Made by a program: the position numbers and the translations under genes. From the NCBI RefSeq assembly GCF_023091745.1, contig NC_068922.1, positions 29,736,001 to 29,800,000 of the forward strand: 64,000 bases of DNA, in the 5' to 3' direction. Source of the stretch: Budorcas taxicolor. Lineage: Eukaryota > Chordata > Mammalia > Artiodactyla > Bovidae. The notes under the pieces are model-generated. The model ran no database searches, was not told the DNA's origin, and saw only the letters and a program-made list of their open reading frames with translations. This document shows, piece by piece, positions 34,164 through 45,655 of this stretch (positions are counted from its first letter, which is position 1; every line of letters begins with the position of its first letter).

Positions 34164-35468
34164 TGTTGTTGTTGTTCAGTCCCTAGGTTGTGTCCAACTC
34201 TTTGTGACTCCATGGACTACAGCATGCCAGGCTTCCCTGTCCCTCACCATCTCCCAGAATTCTTCCAAATTCATGTCCATTAAATCAGTGATGTCATCCA
34301 ACCATTTCGTCCTCTGCCACCCTCTTCTCCTTTTGCCTTCAATCTTTCCCAGCACCAGTCTCTTCCAATGAGTCAGCTCTTCACATCTGGTGGCCAAAGC
34401 ATAGGAGTTTCAGCTTCAGCTTTAGTCCTTTCAGTGAATATTCAGAGTTTGTTTTCCTTAGGATTGACTGGTTTGATCTCCTTGCCATTCAAGGGACTCT
34501 CAAGAATCTTCTCTAGCACCACAATTCAAAAGCATCAGTTATTCAGCATTCAGCCTTCTTTATGGTCCAACTTTCACATCTGTACGTGACTACTGGAAAA
34601 ACCATAGATTTGACGATACGGACCTTTGTCGGCAAAGTGATGTCTTTGATTTTTAATACACTGTCTAGGTTTGTCATATCCTTCCTTCCAAGAAATAAGC
34701 ATCTTCTAAATTCACGGGTGCAGTCACCATCTACAGTGATTTTGGAGCCCAAGAAGAGAAAAGTCTGTCACTGCTTCCACTTTTCCCCCATTTATTTGCC
34801 ATGAAGTGATGAGACCAGATGCCATGATCTTGGTTTTTTAAATGTTGAGTTTTAAGCCAGCTTTGTCACTCTCCTCCTTCACCTTCATCAAGAGGCTCTT
34901 TAGTTCCTCTTCACTTTCTGCCAGTGGAGTGGTATCATCTGCATATCAGAGATTGTTGGTATTTCCCTGGCAGCCTTAATTCCAGCTTGTATCTCATCCA
35001 GCCTCGTATTTCACATGATGTACTCTGGATACAAGTTAAATAAACAGGGTGACAATATACAGCCTTGTCATACTTCTTTTCTGATTTTGAACCAGTCAGT
35101 TGTTCAATGTAAGGTTCTAACTGTTGCTTTTTGACCTGCATATACATTTCTCAGGAGATGGGTAATATGGTCTGGTATTCCCATGTCTTTAAGAATTTCC
35201 CACAATTTGTTGTGATCCACACAGTCAAACACTTTTGAGTAGTCAATGAAACAGAAGTAGATGTTTTGCTGGAATTCCCATGCTTTTGCTATGATCCAGT
35301 GAATGTTGGCAGTTTGATCTCTGGTTCCTCTGCCTTTTCTAAACCCAGGTTGTACATCTGGAAGTTCTTGATTCAAGTACTCCTGAAGCCTAACTTGAAG
35401 GATTTTGAGCATAACCTTACTAACAAGGGAAGTGAGTGCAATTGTCTGGTATTTTGAACATTCTTTAG
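34163..35468 (-). mobile_element. BovB LINE with part of the RT domain, inactive
   Basis: Reverse BovB, ~1.3 kb. The tail (TTGTTGTTGTTCAG) is at the low end. The C-terminal ORF blocks follow, then near the high end the RT core (FIDYSKVFDCVDHNKLW, NVYAGQKATVRT), where 102 codons stay open (35412 down to 35104). The catalytic YADD region near 34930-34945 is damaged. Dead copy. Confidence 0.93.
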
Positions 35469-35746
35469 CACGGATAATTGTTAGTCAAATCCATTTCACC
35501 TACCTCCAGTAATCAAGGTCGTTTAAGATTCCCGTGTCCTCCAAGCAGCATGTAGCCTATACAGTAAGGCGTTTGCCTGAGGTGTTGTCTAGAAACTTGG
35601 AGTCAGCTGCGTATCATTGGAGCTGAGCTGGTTAATACTGATTGGGACCGCTAACCCTCCACCTGGGCCTGTGTGAGCATCATTTTGTTCTCAGAGGGCT
35701 GAAAACTCCACCCTCAAATCATGCTAAGCACCACCATTTTTAAGAT

Positions 35747-35955
35747 TCAAGTATAGCTGGTTTACAGTGTTGCGTTGATTTCTGCTGTGCAACAAAGCGA
35801 TTCAGTCATATGCATACGCATTCTTTTCATATTCTTTTCCATTATGGTTTGTCACAGGGTATAGAATATAGTTCCCTGTGCCATTTAGTAGGATTTTGTT
35901 GTTTATCCATCCTGTATATAATAGTTTGCATTTACTAATTGCAAACTCCAGTTTT
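35747..35955 (-). mobile_element. L1 3'UTR fragment
   Basis: Reverse L1 3' end: CAAGTATAGCTGGTTTACAG, CATATTCTTTTCCATTATGG, AATATAGTTCCCTGTGCC. Confidence 0.78.
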
Positions 35956-36227
35956 GAACGTGCAGAGACCTGTAGCTTAGTTACACCTCCACAGAACCAT
36001 GATGATGACCACACCTTCTCCCAGTCACTTTTCCCCACATTTCCCACACCTCAGACTTCTCTGCTGCCTTATCCGAAGGATACCCTGAACCTCTGGTCTT
36101 CAGGGAGGTAGACCTAAGACCTGTTTTTTCTTGACTGCCTAATGAACAAACCCTCAGTGCAAACCTTAGCATCTCAGCATTTTGCTCACTGCACATCTAG
36201 CTGAATGAACCTGGTCCGGTAGTGCTT

Positions 36228-36540
36228 TTTTTTCTTTAATTTTTAAAATTAATTAATTTATTTTAATTGGAAGATAATTATTTTACAGAGTGAAGTCAGA
36301 AAGACAAATATTGTGTATGAATGCATATAAATGGCATTTAGAAAGATGGTACCAACAATCCTACGTGCAGGGCAGCAAAGGAGACGCAGATGTAAAGAAC
36401 AGACTTTTGGACTCGGGGAGAAGGTGAGGGTGAAATGATTTGAGACAATAGCATTGAAACATATACATTACCGCATGTAAAGTAGATGACCAGTGTGAGT
36501 TCAACATATGAAGCAGAACACCCAAAGCTGGTAATGTTGT
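36228..36540 (+). mobile_element. 5'-inverted (twin-primed) L1 3'UTR
   Basis: The right arm, 36285-36540, is forward L1 3' sequence (ACAGAGTGAAGTCAGAAAGA, GAACAGACTTTTGGACTC, CAGTGTGAGTTCAACATATG). The left arm, about 36228-36284, is reverse-complement L1 3' tail (TTTTAATTGGAAGATAATTA). Opposed arms meeting at one point are the twin-priming signature. Confidence 0.65.
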
Positions 36541-38041
36541 GATGGGAGGATATTAGAGAAAAGACAACACAAGGAAATGGGGAGAAAAGAACAAAAATCG
36601 CACCTATGTTGTGGATGAATTATTTGGGAGTAAATATGGTTCTGAAGGAGTAAGACTCCTAAAATGTGAAAAGTCTATGATATACAACCTTCAACATTAG
36701 CAAAATAAAAAAATAGATAAAATAGGAAAATTTTGAGTGTTGGCTGTAGGATTCAACCTACAAAATAGATATCTATTAACCTAAAACTTTCCAGGAGAAA
36801 GCTAGCAATTTGTTGAACTTAAAGATTATACATTTAGTCCGTTTGTTTTCCTCTAAGCAACCTGGGAAGTAAATTGGATAGTAGATCATGTTTTAGCCCA
36901 GTTAAGATACTGTTTTATACTCAAGTTGAAACTTTTCCATTTCAAAATGACTTTACGTGCCAGAATAATTCTTCATCATTAATCAAACAGTGCAGGTAGA
37001 CAGATAAGAGAGAAAGAGAAGGGATGACAAATCCTCTGATGATTCCAGCAAAGGTTTGGCTATTTGAGGAGCGTTAATGCTGGCCACACTCACAGCCATG
37101 AGCCACCATCCCTGGATGACCTCAGCTTGGATTATCAGGCTGCTGGTCCCTGAAGTTATTAAAGCAAGAGGAGCACAGGCATCAAAGAGGAACAGACAAA
37201 AAGACCAGATGTTTTTGAACCATTTAAAAAAGGCACACCACAAAATCTTATCAGAAGCTCTAATAGTGTCCAATAGTTAACTGCTGTGCAACATTTAGTG
37301 TCTCCAAGATCTTCCAATTTTAGTTAACAGCATCTTCCTGGTCAATAAATTTAGGGCAAAAAGTTTTAAGAGCATGAATCAGCCATTGAATTTCCTCTCT
37401 GAAAACACCCAGGATTCTTCCTTTCCAAATAAAACCCACACCATCCGAAAACCCACGCATTTTCAAACAGCACAATGGCTGCATGATGGAAGCGGCTATG
37501 TTACATAGTCCCAGCTGCTTCTCCAGCCACGGAACTTAACTCTCTCCAGATGTAACCCTTCACTCCTTCTCCCTCCTCATAATTTTTGTCTCGACTAAAA
37601 CACAACTAAAACAGAGGTTTTTTTTTTTCCCTCATGTGACCTCAGAAGCAGGAGACACTGAATTTCAGCTGCAGGGATAGCACACTTGTTGAGTGTAGTT
37701 TCTCTTCTGCTCCTTGGAGAGATACATAAGGGGAAGAAAGTATTATGATGGAAAAAGAAGACTTGCAGTCCTCAAAAACACAAGATCAAAAAAACTTGCA
37801 ATAACTTTTATCACAGGAAAGTCTTGGTCAAAACAAAACACAAGATGTCATTGTGTCTCTTTGTGGAACGTATCTTATAAATAGACATGTTTCTTTGACT
37901 GGAGGAGGGTCTGAAGTCCAAAGAAGGAGTTTCTTTTACAGTTAACCGAGCAACTTCAGTCTTGTAATACTGTCGTTATAGTAACAGTTCTGAAAGAAAG
38001 GGCCTCTGAAGATGACAACATTTTAAAGAATGGAAAAGGTT
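36541..38041. other. No gene or repeat recognised
   Basis: About 1.5 kb of unique DNA, repeat-poor compared with its surroundings. Reverse and forward frames near 36983-37280 overlap each other and show no recognisable family. Confidence 0.5.
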
Positions 38042-38052
38042 ACTTTTATGCT

Positions 38053-38772
38053 GAAGGTGAAAGTGAAAGTTGCTTAGTCATGTCCGACTCTTTGCGACCC
38101 TGTTGTCTATACAGTCTTTGGAATTCTCTAGGCCAGAATCGGAGAAGGCAATGGCACCCCACTCCAGTACTCTTGTCTGGAAAATCCCATGGATGGAGGA
38201 GCCTGGTAGGCTGCAGTCCATGGGATCGCGAAGAGTTGGACACGACTGAGTGACTTCACTTTCACTTTTCATTTTCATGCGTTGGAGAAGGAAATGGCAA
38301 CCCACTCCAGTGTTCTCGCCTGGAGAATCCCAGGGACGGGGGAGCCTGGTGGGCTGCCGTCTATGGGGTCGCACAGAGCCGGACACGACTGAAGCGACTT
38401 AGCAGTAGCAGCAGGCCAGAATACTGGAGTGGGTAGCTTTTCCCTTCTCCAGCAGATCTTCCCAAGCCAGGGATCAAACCCAGTCTCCCACATTGCAGAT
38501 GGATTCTTTACCAGCTGAGCCACAAGGGAAGCCTAAGAATACTGGAGTGGGTAGCCTATCCCTTCTCCAGTGGATCTTCCTGACCCAGGAATTGAACGGG
38601 GGTCTCCTGCATTGCAGGTGGATTCTTTACCAGCTGAGCCACAAGGGAAGCACAAGTATATTGGAGTGGGTAGCCTATCCCTTCTCCAGTGGATCTTCCT
38701 GACCCAGGAATTGAACCGGGGTCTCCTGCATTGCAGGTGGATTCTTTACCAACTGAGCTATCAGGGAACCCC
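38053..38772 (-). mobile_element. Composite: Bov-tA with tandem triplication and nested Bov-A2
   Basis: A reverse Bov-tA begins at 38053, is split by a forward Bov-A2 (38140-38413) and resumes. A ~118-bp unit from AGAATACTGGAGTGGGTAG to the CCACAAGGGAAGC head is then present three times (starts near 38418, 38536, 38654). One TSD, ACTTTTATGCT, flanks the whole block (38042-38052 and 38773-38783). Confidence 0.88.
38140..38413 (+). mobile_element. Bov-A2 SINE nested in Bov-tA
   Basis: Forward Bov-A2 (GGAGAAGGCAATGGCACCCC to GCGACTTAGCAGTAGCAGCA). The TSD GGCCAGAAT lies at 38131-38139 and 38414-38422, inside the Bov-tA sequence. Confidence 0.92.
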
Positions 38773-38890
38773 ACTTTTATGCTAGCTTCCTTGTTTATAG
38801 TCCTATTCATATATATTCCTGATACTTGCCCATACAAATTTCCAAAAAAAAATGCTCAATACATTTATGTGTGTACGTGTACATTCGCGC

Positions 38891-39104
38891 ATGCTCAGTT
38901 GCTTCAGTTGTGTCTGACTTTTTGCGACCTTATGGACCGTAGCCTGCCAGTCTCCTCTGTCCATTGGATTCTCTGGGCAAGAATACTGGAAAGGGTTGCC
39001 ATGCCCTCCTCCAGGGGATCTTCCCCACCCAGGGATTGAACCTGCATTTCCTGCAGCTCCTGCATTGAGGAATGATTCTTTTACCACTGAGCCGCTGGGG
39101 AAGC
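38891..39104 (-). mobile_element. Bov-tA SINE
   Basis: Reverse Bov-tA (GCATGCTCAGTTGCTTCAGT to GAGCCGCTGGGGAAGCC). It is inserted next to a (TG)n run at 39105-39130. Confidence 0.88.
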
Positions 39105-39138
39105 CTGTGTGTGTGTGTGCATGTGTGTATATATATGT

Positions 39139-40374
39139 GATACTTCGTTATACTTAAGTCATATTGTGTAGCCCGAGGGGTATTTTTCCCTCTTCTGCCT
39201 GGAACCCTTCTCTAGTATATATGTATATTATAGAGAATTATCCTAGGATTTTCTCCAGATCTGGCACATAACTGGCAGTGGGGGGCGGGGGGCGGGTGGG
39301 GAATGAAGAGAATCTCTTCCCTGCTCTGCCTCCAGGTGACTGTGGCCCCTCCTATCCCAGGGGATTCCTGGCCAGGCCCCCTCCGTGGGACACTGCTCCT
39401 TTCTCACAAGCTGTAGTGGGGTTGGGTGTCAGGGCATGTCCCGCCTCTCTTTTTTGGCCCTGCACCTTCATCCTCCAGGGGAACTGCATAGAATTGAGGC
39501 TGAGAGTGGACTCTGGTTTCCTGCAAGCTTGTCCTGCTCTCAGATGAGCTACTTACATTATTATATATATTACTGACTTGGCCAAAAATTTTGTTTGAGT
39601 CTTAACATCTCATGGAAAAATACTGGTCAACCCAGTATTTCTCGTGAATCTACAGGTTGGCAGGAGATAAGTTGATTCACACTGGACTTGGGTGGGTCAT
39701 CTCTCCCCTCCTCCTGGGATGGGGAGGTTAACTCTGGCATGTCTTTCTCATGGGAATGGCTGAGTTAATGGAAAGCAAATCTTATTATGCATGGGGTATT
39801 TTTCAGGCCTCTGCTATCTGCCTATCTGGTAACATCCCAGGGCCCAAGGCATGGGATGGTGAACTCAGAATCACACATAGAGAAGGATAGGGGGCCTTAA
39901 AGCTATGTGTCAAAGAGCACAGGTAGAAGGCAGAGTGAAGAACTGGGACCATTTGTGCAGTCTGTCCTTGAAGGGCAGGTTAAGTGGATTAAGACAAGTT
40001 CCTCATAGGGATTCCTGTTTCCTTCCTCACTCCCTCGTCCTCAGTTCTATCCCAACACAAAGCTTCCCTGTTCTAATCTCCATGTTGCCAGTCTCAGCTA
40101 CCTCACTGGAACCTTTGACCTCCCCACGGTGCCCATCCTGCTCCAGAGCACATTTCTCAAGTCTGAGCATCCACACTGGAAGAATGCACCTCAGGAGGGT
40201 GTGAGGTACCTTCTGGGTCTCCACGTGTGGTTCCCTTCCATGTTGTCTACCAGCATTCATTGTAGACTCTCCTCTGTACACACACACACACACACACACA
40301 CATCCCTTCCTATTCCTAAGGATAGATAGACAGTGTGATCCAAACACTCAAGGAGAAAGTAAAATACCTTCTAT
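39139..40374. other. No gene recognised; G-rich tract and (CA)n
   Basis: Unique DNA. 39279-39301 is a run of G blocks (GGGGGGCGGGGGGCGGG) with G-quadruplex potential. A pure (CA)n of about 12 units lies at 40279-40302. Open frames at 39278-39576 are GC-driven, with no domain recognised. Confidence 0.5.
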
Positions 40375-40377
40375 ATC

Positions 40378-40545
40378 TATTTCTTCTGCAAGAGATGTGG
40401 ATTTGATCCTTGAATCGGGAAGGTCCCCTGGAGGAGGGAATGGCAACCCACTCCAGTATTCTTGCCTGGAGAATCCCATGGACAGAGGGGCCTGGTGGGC
40501 TACAGTCCATGGAGCCGCAAGAGTTGGTCATGACAGCACCTAAAC
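40378..40545 (+). mobile_element. Bov-tA SINE, head truncated
   Basis: Forward Bov-tA lacking most of the tRNA head: TTTGATCCTTGAATCGGGAA, CAACCCACTCCAGTATTCTT, ending GCACCTAAACCATCACCACC. Confidence 0.85.
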
Positions 40546-40927
40546 CATCACCACCACCAGTCCTTCATTAGCTCTAGTTTCCAAAAGTAAAAACAAAATA
40601 TCAGATTAGTCTCCCAAGTAGTAAGATTGGTAGACAGCTATTGTTTGAAGCCTTGGGAGAATATTATATGAGGTCACAGTCTTCTGAAATAAAACCAAAA
40701 AATTGGATCTGGAAACTTAAGTGTCATTTAGGTTTCTAACCAATAGCTTTTTGGTGTGAAGAGAACTATTTAAGATACACTGTTCTCAAACTCTAAAATC
40801 CCTTAGACTTTGCAAGTTAGCTTCAATCTTGGCAAATGACCTAAAGAATGAGTTTCTCTGTCAACTTATTCTAATAATTAAAATCAGTTAGTCACTCATT
40901 AAAACTAGTCTCTAGTCATTAAAACTA
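40546..40927. other. No gene recognised
   Basis: AT-rich unique DNA. ATTAAAACTAGTC is duplicated just before the BovB insertion near 40898-40930. Confidence 0.5.
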
Positions 40928-41068
40928 GTCACTCAGTTGTGTCTGACTCTTTGCGACCCCATGGACTGCAGCACATCAGGCCTCCCTGACCGTCACCAAC
41001 TCCTGGAGCTTGCTCAAACTCATGGCCATCAGGTCAGTGGTGCCATCGCCATCTCATCCTCTGTTGTC
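40928..41068 (-). mobile_element. Short BovB 3' fragment
   Basis: Reverse BovB tail: CACTCAGTTGTGTCTGACTC, GACTGCAGCACATCAGGCCT, ending CATCTCATCCTCTGTTGTC. Confidence 0.88.
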
Positions 41069-41394
41069 AAACAGCCTGTATATAACTGTAGGGGTTGAAA
41101 AATGTTGAGAATATTTCATCACATGCATGAATATAAATAGAATTCAGAAAGTAAAAGGGGACAAAAGTTCTGTGGTTCTGATTCCTGTCTCTCTGTAAAC
41201 TAGATGAATGATTCTGCTTTGTACTTTTATACTAAAGCCCTCATATTTTAAATTTTCTGGCTCTGGGAGAATCTGAAAGGGATCATCAAGCTTATGGAAA
41301 ACTATTTTAACCTCATTTTCTTAAATGGTTCCTTCTCTACATTCAACATGGAATAGAGTAGCTACTTTCAACTTCTTGAAAATGGCAGGTTGTA
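41069..41394. other. No gene recognised
   Basis: About 325 bases of unique AT-rich DNA. Confidence 0.5.
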
Positions 41395-41640
41395 CAGTCC
41401 TGGCCTCTAGAATCAGGCAGACCTTGGTTTGAATGTCAGTTCTGCCATCAGCTATGGTGTAAACCGTCAAACCACTTACTCTGTTGACCTCAATTCATCT
41501 ATAAAATAGGGATAATCCTTGAATCTGCTCTCATACAGTGGTTGTGAGGATTAAATGAAAACTGCATGTAAAGCACTTAGCTGAGGACTAACACAGTGAA
41601 TGCTTTCATACATTTCATTTTTATTATGATTATTTGTATT
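41395..41640 (+). repeat. MIR SINE
   Basis: Forward MIR: AGAATCAGGCAGACCTTGGT, AAAATAGGGATAATCCTTGA, GTGAGGATTAAATGAAAACT, GTAAAGCACTTAGC. Confidence 0.82.
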
Positions 41641-42545
41641 ATTCCATCCTCAACCCCTTCTACTTCGTCTTCCTCATAATAATCCTTCAGATAGTTAGAG
41701 TCAGGTGATATGCACCCTCCAGACATTGTCTTCTCCAAGTTTAACAACCCCAGGTCCCTCAACCATTCCTCACACAGAAAGCTGGAGGCACCTATTCTTG
41801 TGGATTTTCTTTCAGTAATGAAATACAGACAGTGCAGCTGATGCCTGGAGGTTGTCAGCTTGGATAAACTCCTGAAGCTGAATGGGGTGAAAGGCCACCG
41901 GCCAAAAGGAAATATTCAATGTCCTCCATCCTGATCAGAAGTCATCCCACTTGTCAACGGGTGGGATTCCTGGATAAGGACTGGGAAAGAAGATGGTGGA
42001 AAGAGCAGAAATGGTGGAGAGGAAGAAAGAGAAAAGGCTGGCTTCCTGGGCTAAATCTCCCTATTGGCCAAGCCTGTGAGACCAATGTCCACTGTGAACG
42101 CATCATCCATCTGTGCACTGAGGGGCTTTCTTTTGGGGGGTAAACTCCTTCCTACCAGCAAGTGTGTGGTCCAGGGTAGGCTAGTCATCCTTGTTTTGTT
42201 TTCTTGGTTCTGTCTTCCATTATGATAGCTGTTTTCTTAGCTCTGGGTCATTGCAGATCTAAGCCACACTTTCCCTGTGCTGAGCAGTAGGGATGGGGAG
42301 CAAACCTTACAGCCCCGAGATAAGGACTTCCTTCAGCTCCCCACTTACTCAGTGACCAGTGGCCTTTAATTTCCAACTGGTGAGGAATCTCCTCTCTCAT
42401 ATCACAAAATGCACATTTATCCATAGAATCCATGAGAATAAGATGGTTATTTCAAGGGAGAAGAAAACAGAATGAGAGTGTGAGTGCTGGTAGAAAGAAA
42501 TGGAAGAGTAGAGCAGATAAGTGAATTACATAAAAACGCAGTTGT
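41641..42545. other. No gene recognised
   Basis: About 900 bases of unique DNA. No exon I can support on either strand. Confidence 0.5.
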
Positions 42546-42858
42546 TGGACTTCCCTGAAGGTCCAGTAGTTAAGAGTCCACCTGCCAATCCAGGGGATGT
42601 GGGTTCAATCTCTGGTTCAGGATTGAACCTCCAGCAACTAGACCCATGGGTCACAACTACGGAACCTGTGCTCTAAAGCCCATGCTCCACAACAAGAGTA
42701 GCCATCATAGTTAGAAGTTAGAAACCATCATAGTTAGAAGTCCATGCACTGCAGCTAGAGAGTAGCCCCCACTTGCTGCAACTAGAGAAAGCTCATGCAT
42801 AACAATGAAGACTCGGTGCAGCCAAAAATAAACAAATATATAAAATTTTTAAAAATGG
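42546..42858 (+). mobile_element. CHR-type SINE, long form
   Basis: Forward CHR: GGACTTCCCTGAAGGTCCAG, GTTCAATCTCTGGTTCAGG, GAGTAGCCCCCACTTGCTGC. CATCATAGTTAGAAGT is duplicated near 42704-42742. Confidence 0.83.
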
Positions 42859-43265
42859 AGTTGTCTTCATCTTCTAGTATGTGTGTGAAGGCAGTAAGTG
42901 AGGGAAAGACATCCAAATATTTATGATTTTATTATATACTCAGCAATACCAGTACATTACCTGAGTGAGGAGAAATCAAAAGACTGATAGAAAGATACTT
43001 TCTTTAAATTCCTCAGGCTTTCCCTTAATTCAGATGTGCTTCGTCCTCTTGGGTTCACTTGTCAAACTGTTCTATGCAACAGAAACTTTTGAAGGAGGAT
43101 GTGATTGTATCCTCCTTTGAAGACATGATGAGGTTCTAACTTGACTCAGAATGTGACCGGATTGGAGATAGGGTCTTTAAACAGAGGTGAGCAAGTTAAA
43201 TGAGGTCATTAGGTTGGACCCTAATCCAATATGCCTGATGTCCTTATAAGAAGGGGATACATGCA

Positions 43266-43625
43266 CAGCAGGGAAAGGAGAGGGTGGGACAAACTGAGAA
43301 AGTCGCACTGACGTATATACACTACCATGTGTAAACAGATAGCTGGTGGGAAGCTGCTGTGTAGCGCGGGCAGATCAGCTCGGTGCTCTGTGATGACCTG
43401 GAGGGGTGAGATGTGGGGGCAGTGGGGAGTGGTGAGAGGGAGGCAGGCTCAACAGGGAGGGATCTATATCTATATAGGTATATAGATAGATAGGTACATA
43501 TAGATATCTATCTATCTATATGTGTATATACACTTAAGGCTGATTCACGTTGTTGTACAGAAGAAACCAACCCAACATTGTAAAGCAATTATCCTCCAAT
43601 TTAAAATAAATAAAATAAAAATATA
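43266..43625 (+). mobile_element. L1-type 3'UTR with GATA microsatellite
   Basis: Forward: GGAGAGGGTGGGACAAACTG, ACACTACCATGTGTAAACAG, CAGCTCGGTGCTCTGTGATG, GTTGTACAGAAGAAACCAAC and an A-rich end. 43466-43530 is expanded (GATA/TCTA)n-like sequence. Confidence 0.8.
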
Positions 43626-43644
43626 TGCATAAAAAAGAATGCTG

Positions 43645-43778
43645 ACTCAGTAGTTATGCTGTGTGGGCTTATGTGCCCCGAGACATGTGGGATCTTAGTT
43701 CTCTGACCAGGGATTGAACCTGCATCCCCTGCATTGGAAGGTGACTTCTTAACCACTGAACCACCAGAGAAGTCCCTA
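43645..43778 (-). mobile_element. CHR-type SINE
   Basis: Reverse CHR: CTGACCAGGGATTGAACCTG, then AACCACTGAACCACCAGAGAAGTCC. Inserted within the span of the split LTR. Confidence 0.8.
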
Positions 43779-44370
43779 AACTCATTTTGGAGCTAAGTAA
43801 AACCCAAAGGCTGCCTTCCTAGTGATGCTTAGATAGGGAAAATAAAACAAATTTTTATGAAGAAGAAAACAAAGCATATCAGACTGGTACAGAATAATTG
43901 CCCTTATGATGTCTGCATTCTAGCTGGGGGAATATAAAGTGTAATAGTGTTCACTATTCTCAAGAAGCATAAAAATCAGTTTTTTCATTAGAACAAAACA
44001 TGAAAACAAGAAAAAAGTGGAGGGACACATGGACACAGATGCAGAGGGAAGATGACGCGAGACAGGCAGGGAGGGAGAAGGAATACCAGATGAGGAGGGA
44101 GGAGTGGAGTGATGCCTTCACAATGCAAGGAGTGCTTGAAATTAGCAGAAGCTACAGGAGAGGCATGAAAGCAATCTCTTCCCTGTCCCCTTAGGAGGGA
44201 GCGTGGCCCTGCTACAGCCTGGCTTGGACTTCTGACCTGGAGAACTCTGTGACAACAAATTTCTATTGCTTTTAACCCACCCAATGTATGGCACTTTATA
44301 ATGGCAGCCCTAGGAAACTAAGAGGAGACATATATATATTCAAAAATTAAAAATTCTTATAGAAATAAAA

Positions 44371-44517
44371 GGGCTTCCAGGTGGCTCAGTGGGGAAGATA
44401 TCCTGGAGGAGGGTATAGCAATCCACTTCACTATTCTTGCTGGGAAAATCCCATGGACAGAAGAGCTTGGTGGGCTGAGCCAAGAGTCAGACATGACTGA
44501 CTAAAGTGACTATGCAC
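44371..44517 (+). mobile_element. Internally deleted Bov-tA SINE with 12-bp TSD
   Basis: Forward Bov-tA (GGGCTTCCAGGTGGCTCAGT to GTGACTATGCAC). About 50 bases including the B-box region are missing after GTGGGGAAGAT. A perfect TSD, ATAGAAATAAAA, lies at 44359-44370 and 44518-44529. Confidence 0.92.
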
Positions 44518-44529
44518 ATAGAAATAAAA

Positions 44530-45042
44530 ATTGTTAAACTTGCTCATATCCTAAAGTTGACTCAGTGAATGAAAGCTGTAATCTAAAAACTGAAAACCAG
44601 GAAGGCCCATTGTTACTGCTTAAGAAAACATCTGGCCTAAAAGTTGGACAGCAGGACAACCTGCTGAAGACTTGGTGGTTCCTGCAAAATAGTACATGGT
44701 CGCATTGAGCAGCAGCACGGAGATATTGAGAACATTCCTATTGTGTCATGTGGTGGCACATACAGAAGTTAAAGTCAAGACTTTTTAGTGTCAAGAGGCA
44801 CTAGTATCAGGTTACATTTTCATGTGGATTTTGGCCAACAACCCTAAATAACAGAGAACTTATAAACAATTCCAAAAGGCAGAGTGTCAGGCAGATGGTA
44901 TTTGTGGGGTGCACTGAAGGGGAGAGCTTAACATGACAATCAGAATTGTGCCACATGTACTCTGGCCATTCTCAACTTGCCATTGACTTAAGCATCACTA
45001 GGAGGGCAGCCTTTGGATTTTACTTAGCTCCAAAATGAGTTA
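44530..45042. other. No gene recognised
   Basis: About 510 bases of unique DNA. Confidence 0.5.
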
Positions 45043-45222
45043 GGGACTTCTCTGGTGGTTCAATGGTTAAGAAGTTGCCTTCCAATGCAGGGGGTGCAGG
45101 TTCAATCCCTGGTCAGGGAACTAAGATCCCGCATGTCTTGGGGCATATAAGCCCACACATCACAACTACTGAGTCAGCATACCACAGAAAAGACCCAGAA
45201 CAGCCAAAAAAAAAAAAAGTCC
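45043..45222 (+). mobile_element. CHR-type SINE
   Basis: Forward CHR: GGGACTTCTCTGGTGGTTCA, GGTTCAATCCCTGGTCAGGG, GACCCAGAACAGCC and an A-run. Confidence 0.85.
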
Positions 45223-45655
45223 AGAATTTGTTTAAAAAATGTTTAAAAGCAATCAACCTTTTAGTGTCAACAGAGTTGTGAAGGAGAAAACCTGCTATAC
45301 ATGCAGAAAAGAACATTAGATTCTAGAGAGGTGCTGTCTTGGCATTCATGGATAGCAACAGAAGGTTTCCATGTTTGGGCTCTTCCTGAGGTCACCAGGA
45401 TGCTGTGTCTAATAGAAGTAATCTAGGAGGAGGGTGCAACTTTCACAGAGGAAGTGTGCAACTCCAGAGGGACTTCTACTTTGTCTCAGAATTCTGGAAG
45501 GAGCGATCTTGATCTTGTTTTGCTCACTCTAGGTACCCAAACATCAACTCAACCTTTAGAAAGTATTGATGCAGCTCAGTGTCTACATATAAAATGCTAT
45601 CAACAGAATTTGGTGCAAAGACTGAGCTCTAGCTGCATACATCCAATTACAAAGC
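45223..45655. other. No gene recognised
   Basis: About 430 bases of unique DNA before a BovB copy. Confidence 0.5.

Larger units (their letters stand above)
43086..44335 (+). repeat. MaLR-type (MLT1-like) solo LTR, split
   Basis: Forward old LTR in two parts: 43086-43265 (GGAGATAGGGTCTTTAAACA, GGACCCTAATCCAATATGCC, GATGTCCTTATAAGAAGG) and about 43998-44335 (GACTTCTGACCTGGAGAACT, CACTTTATAATGGCAGCCCT, AGGAAACTAAGAGG). An L1 3'UTR and a reverse CHR lie between. No internal genes. Confidence 0.7.

Noticed and set aside
38418..38772. Three regularly spaced units considered as a CRISPR-like array
   Set aside because: The units are contiguous Bov-tA head segments with no spacers, in a mammalian genome.
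40279..40302. (CA)n tract considered as a special signal
   Set aside because: Ordinary dinucleotide microsatellite.
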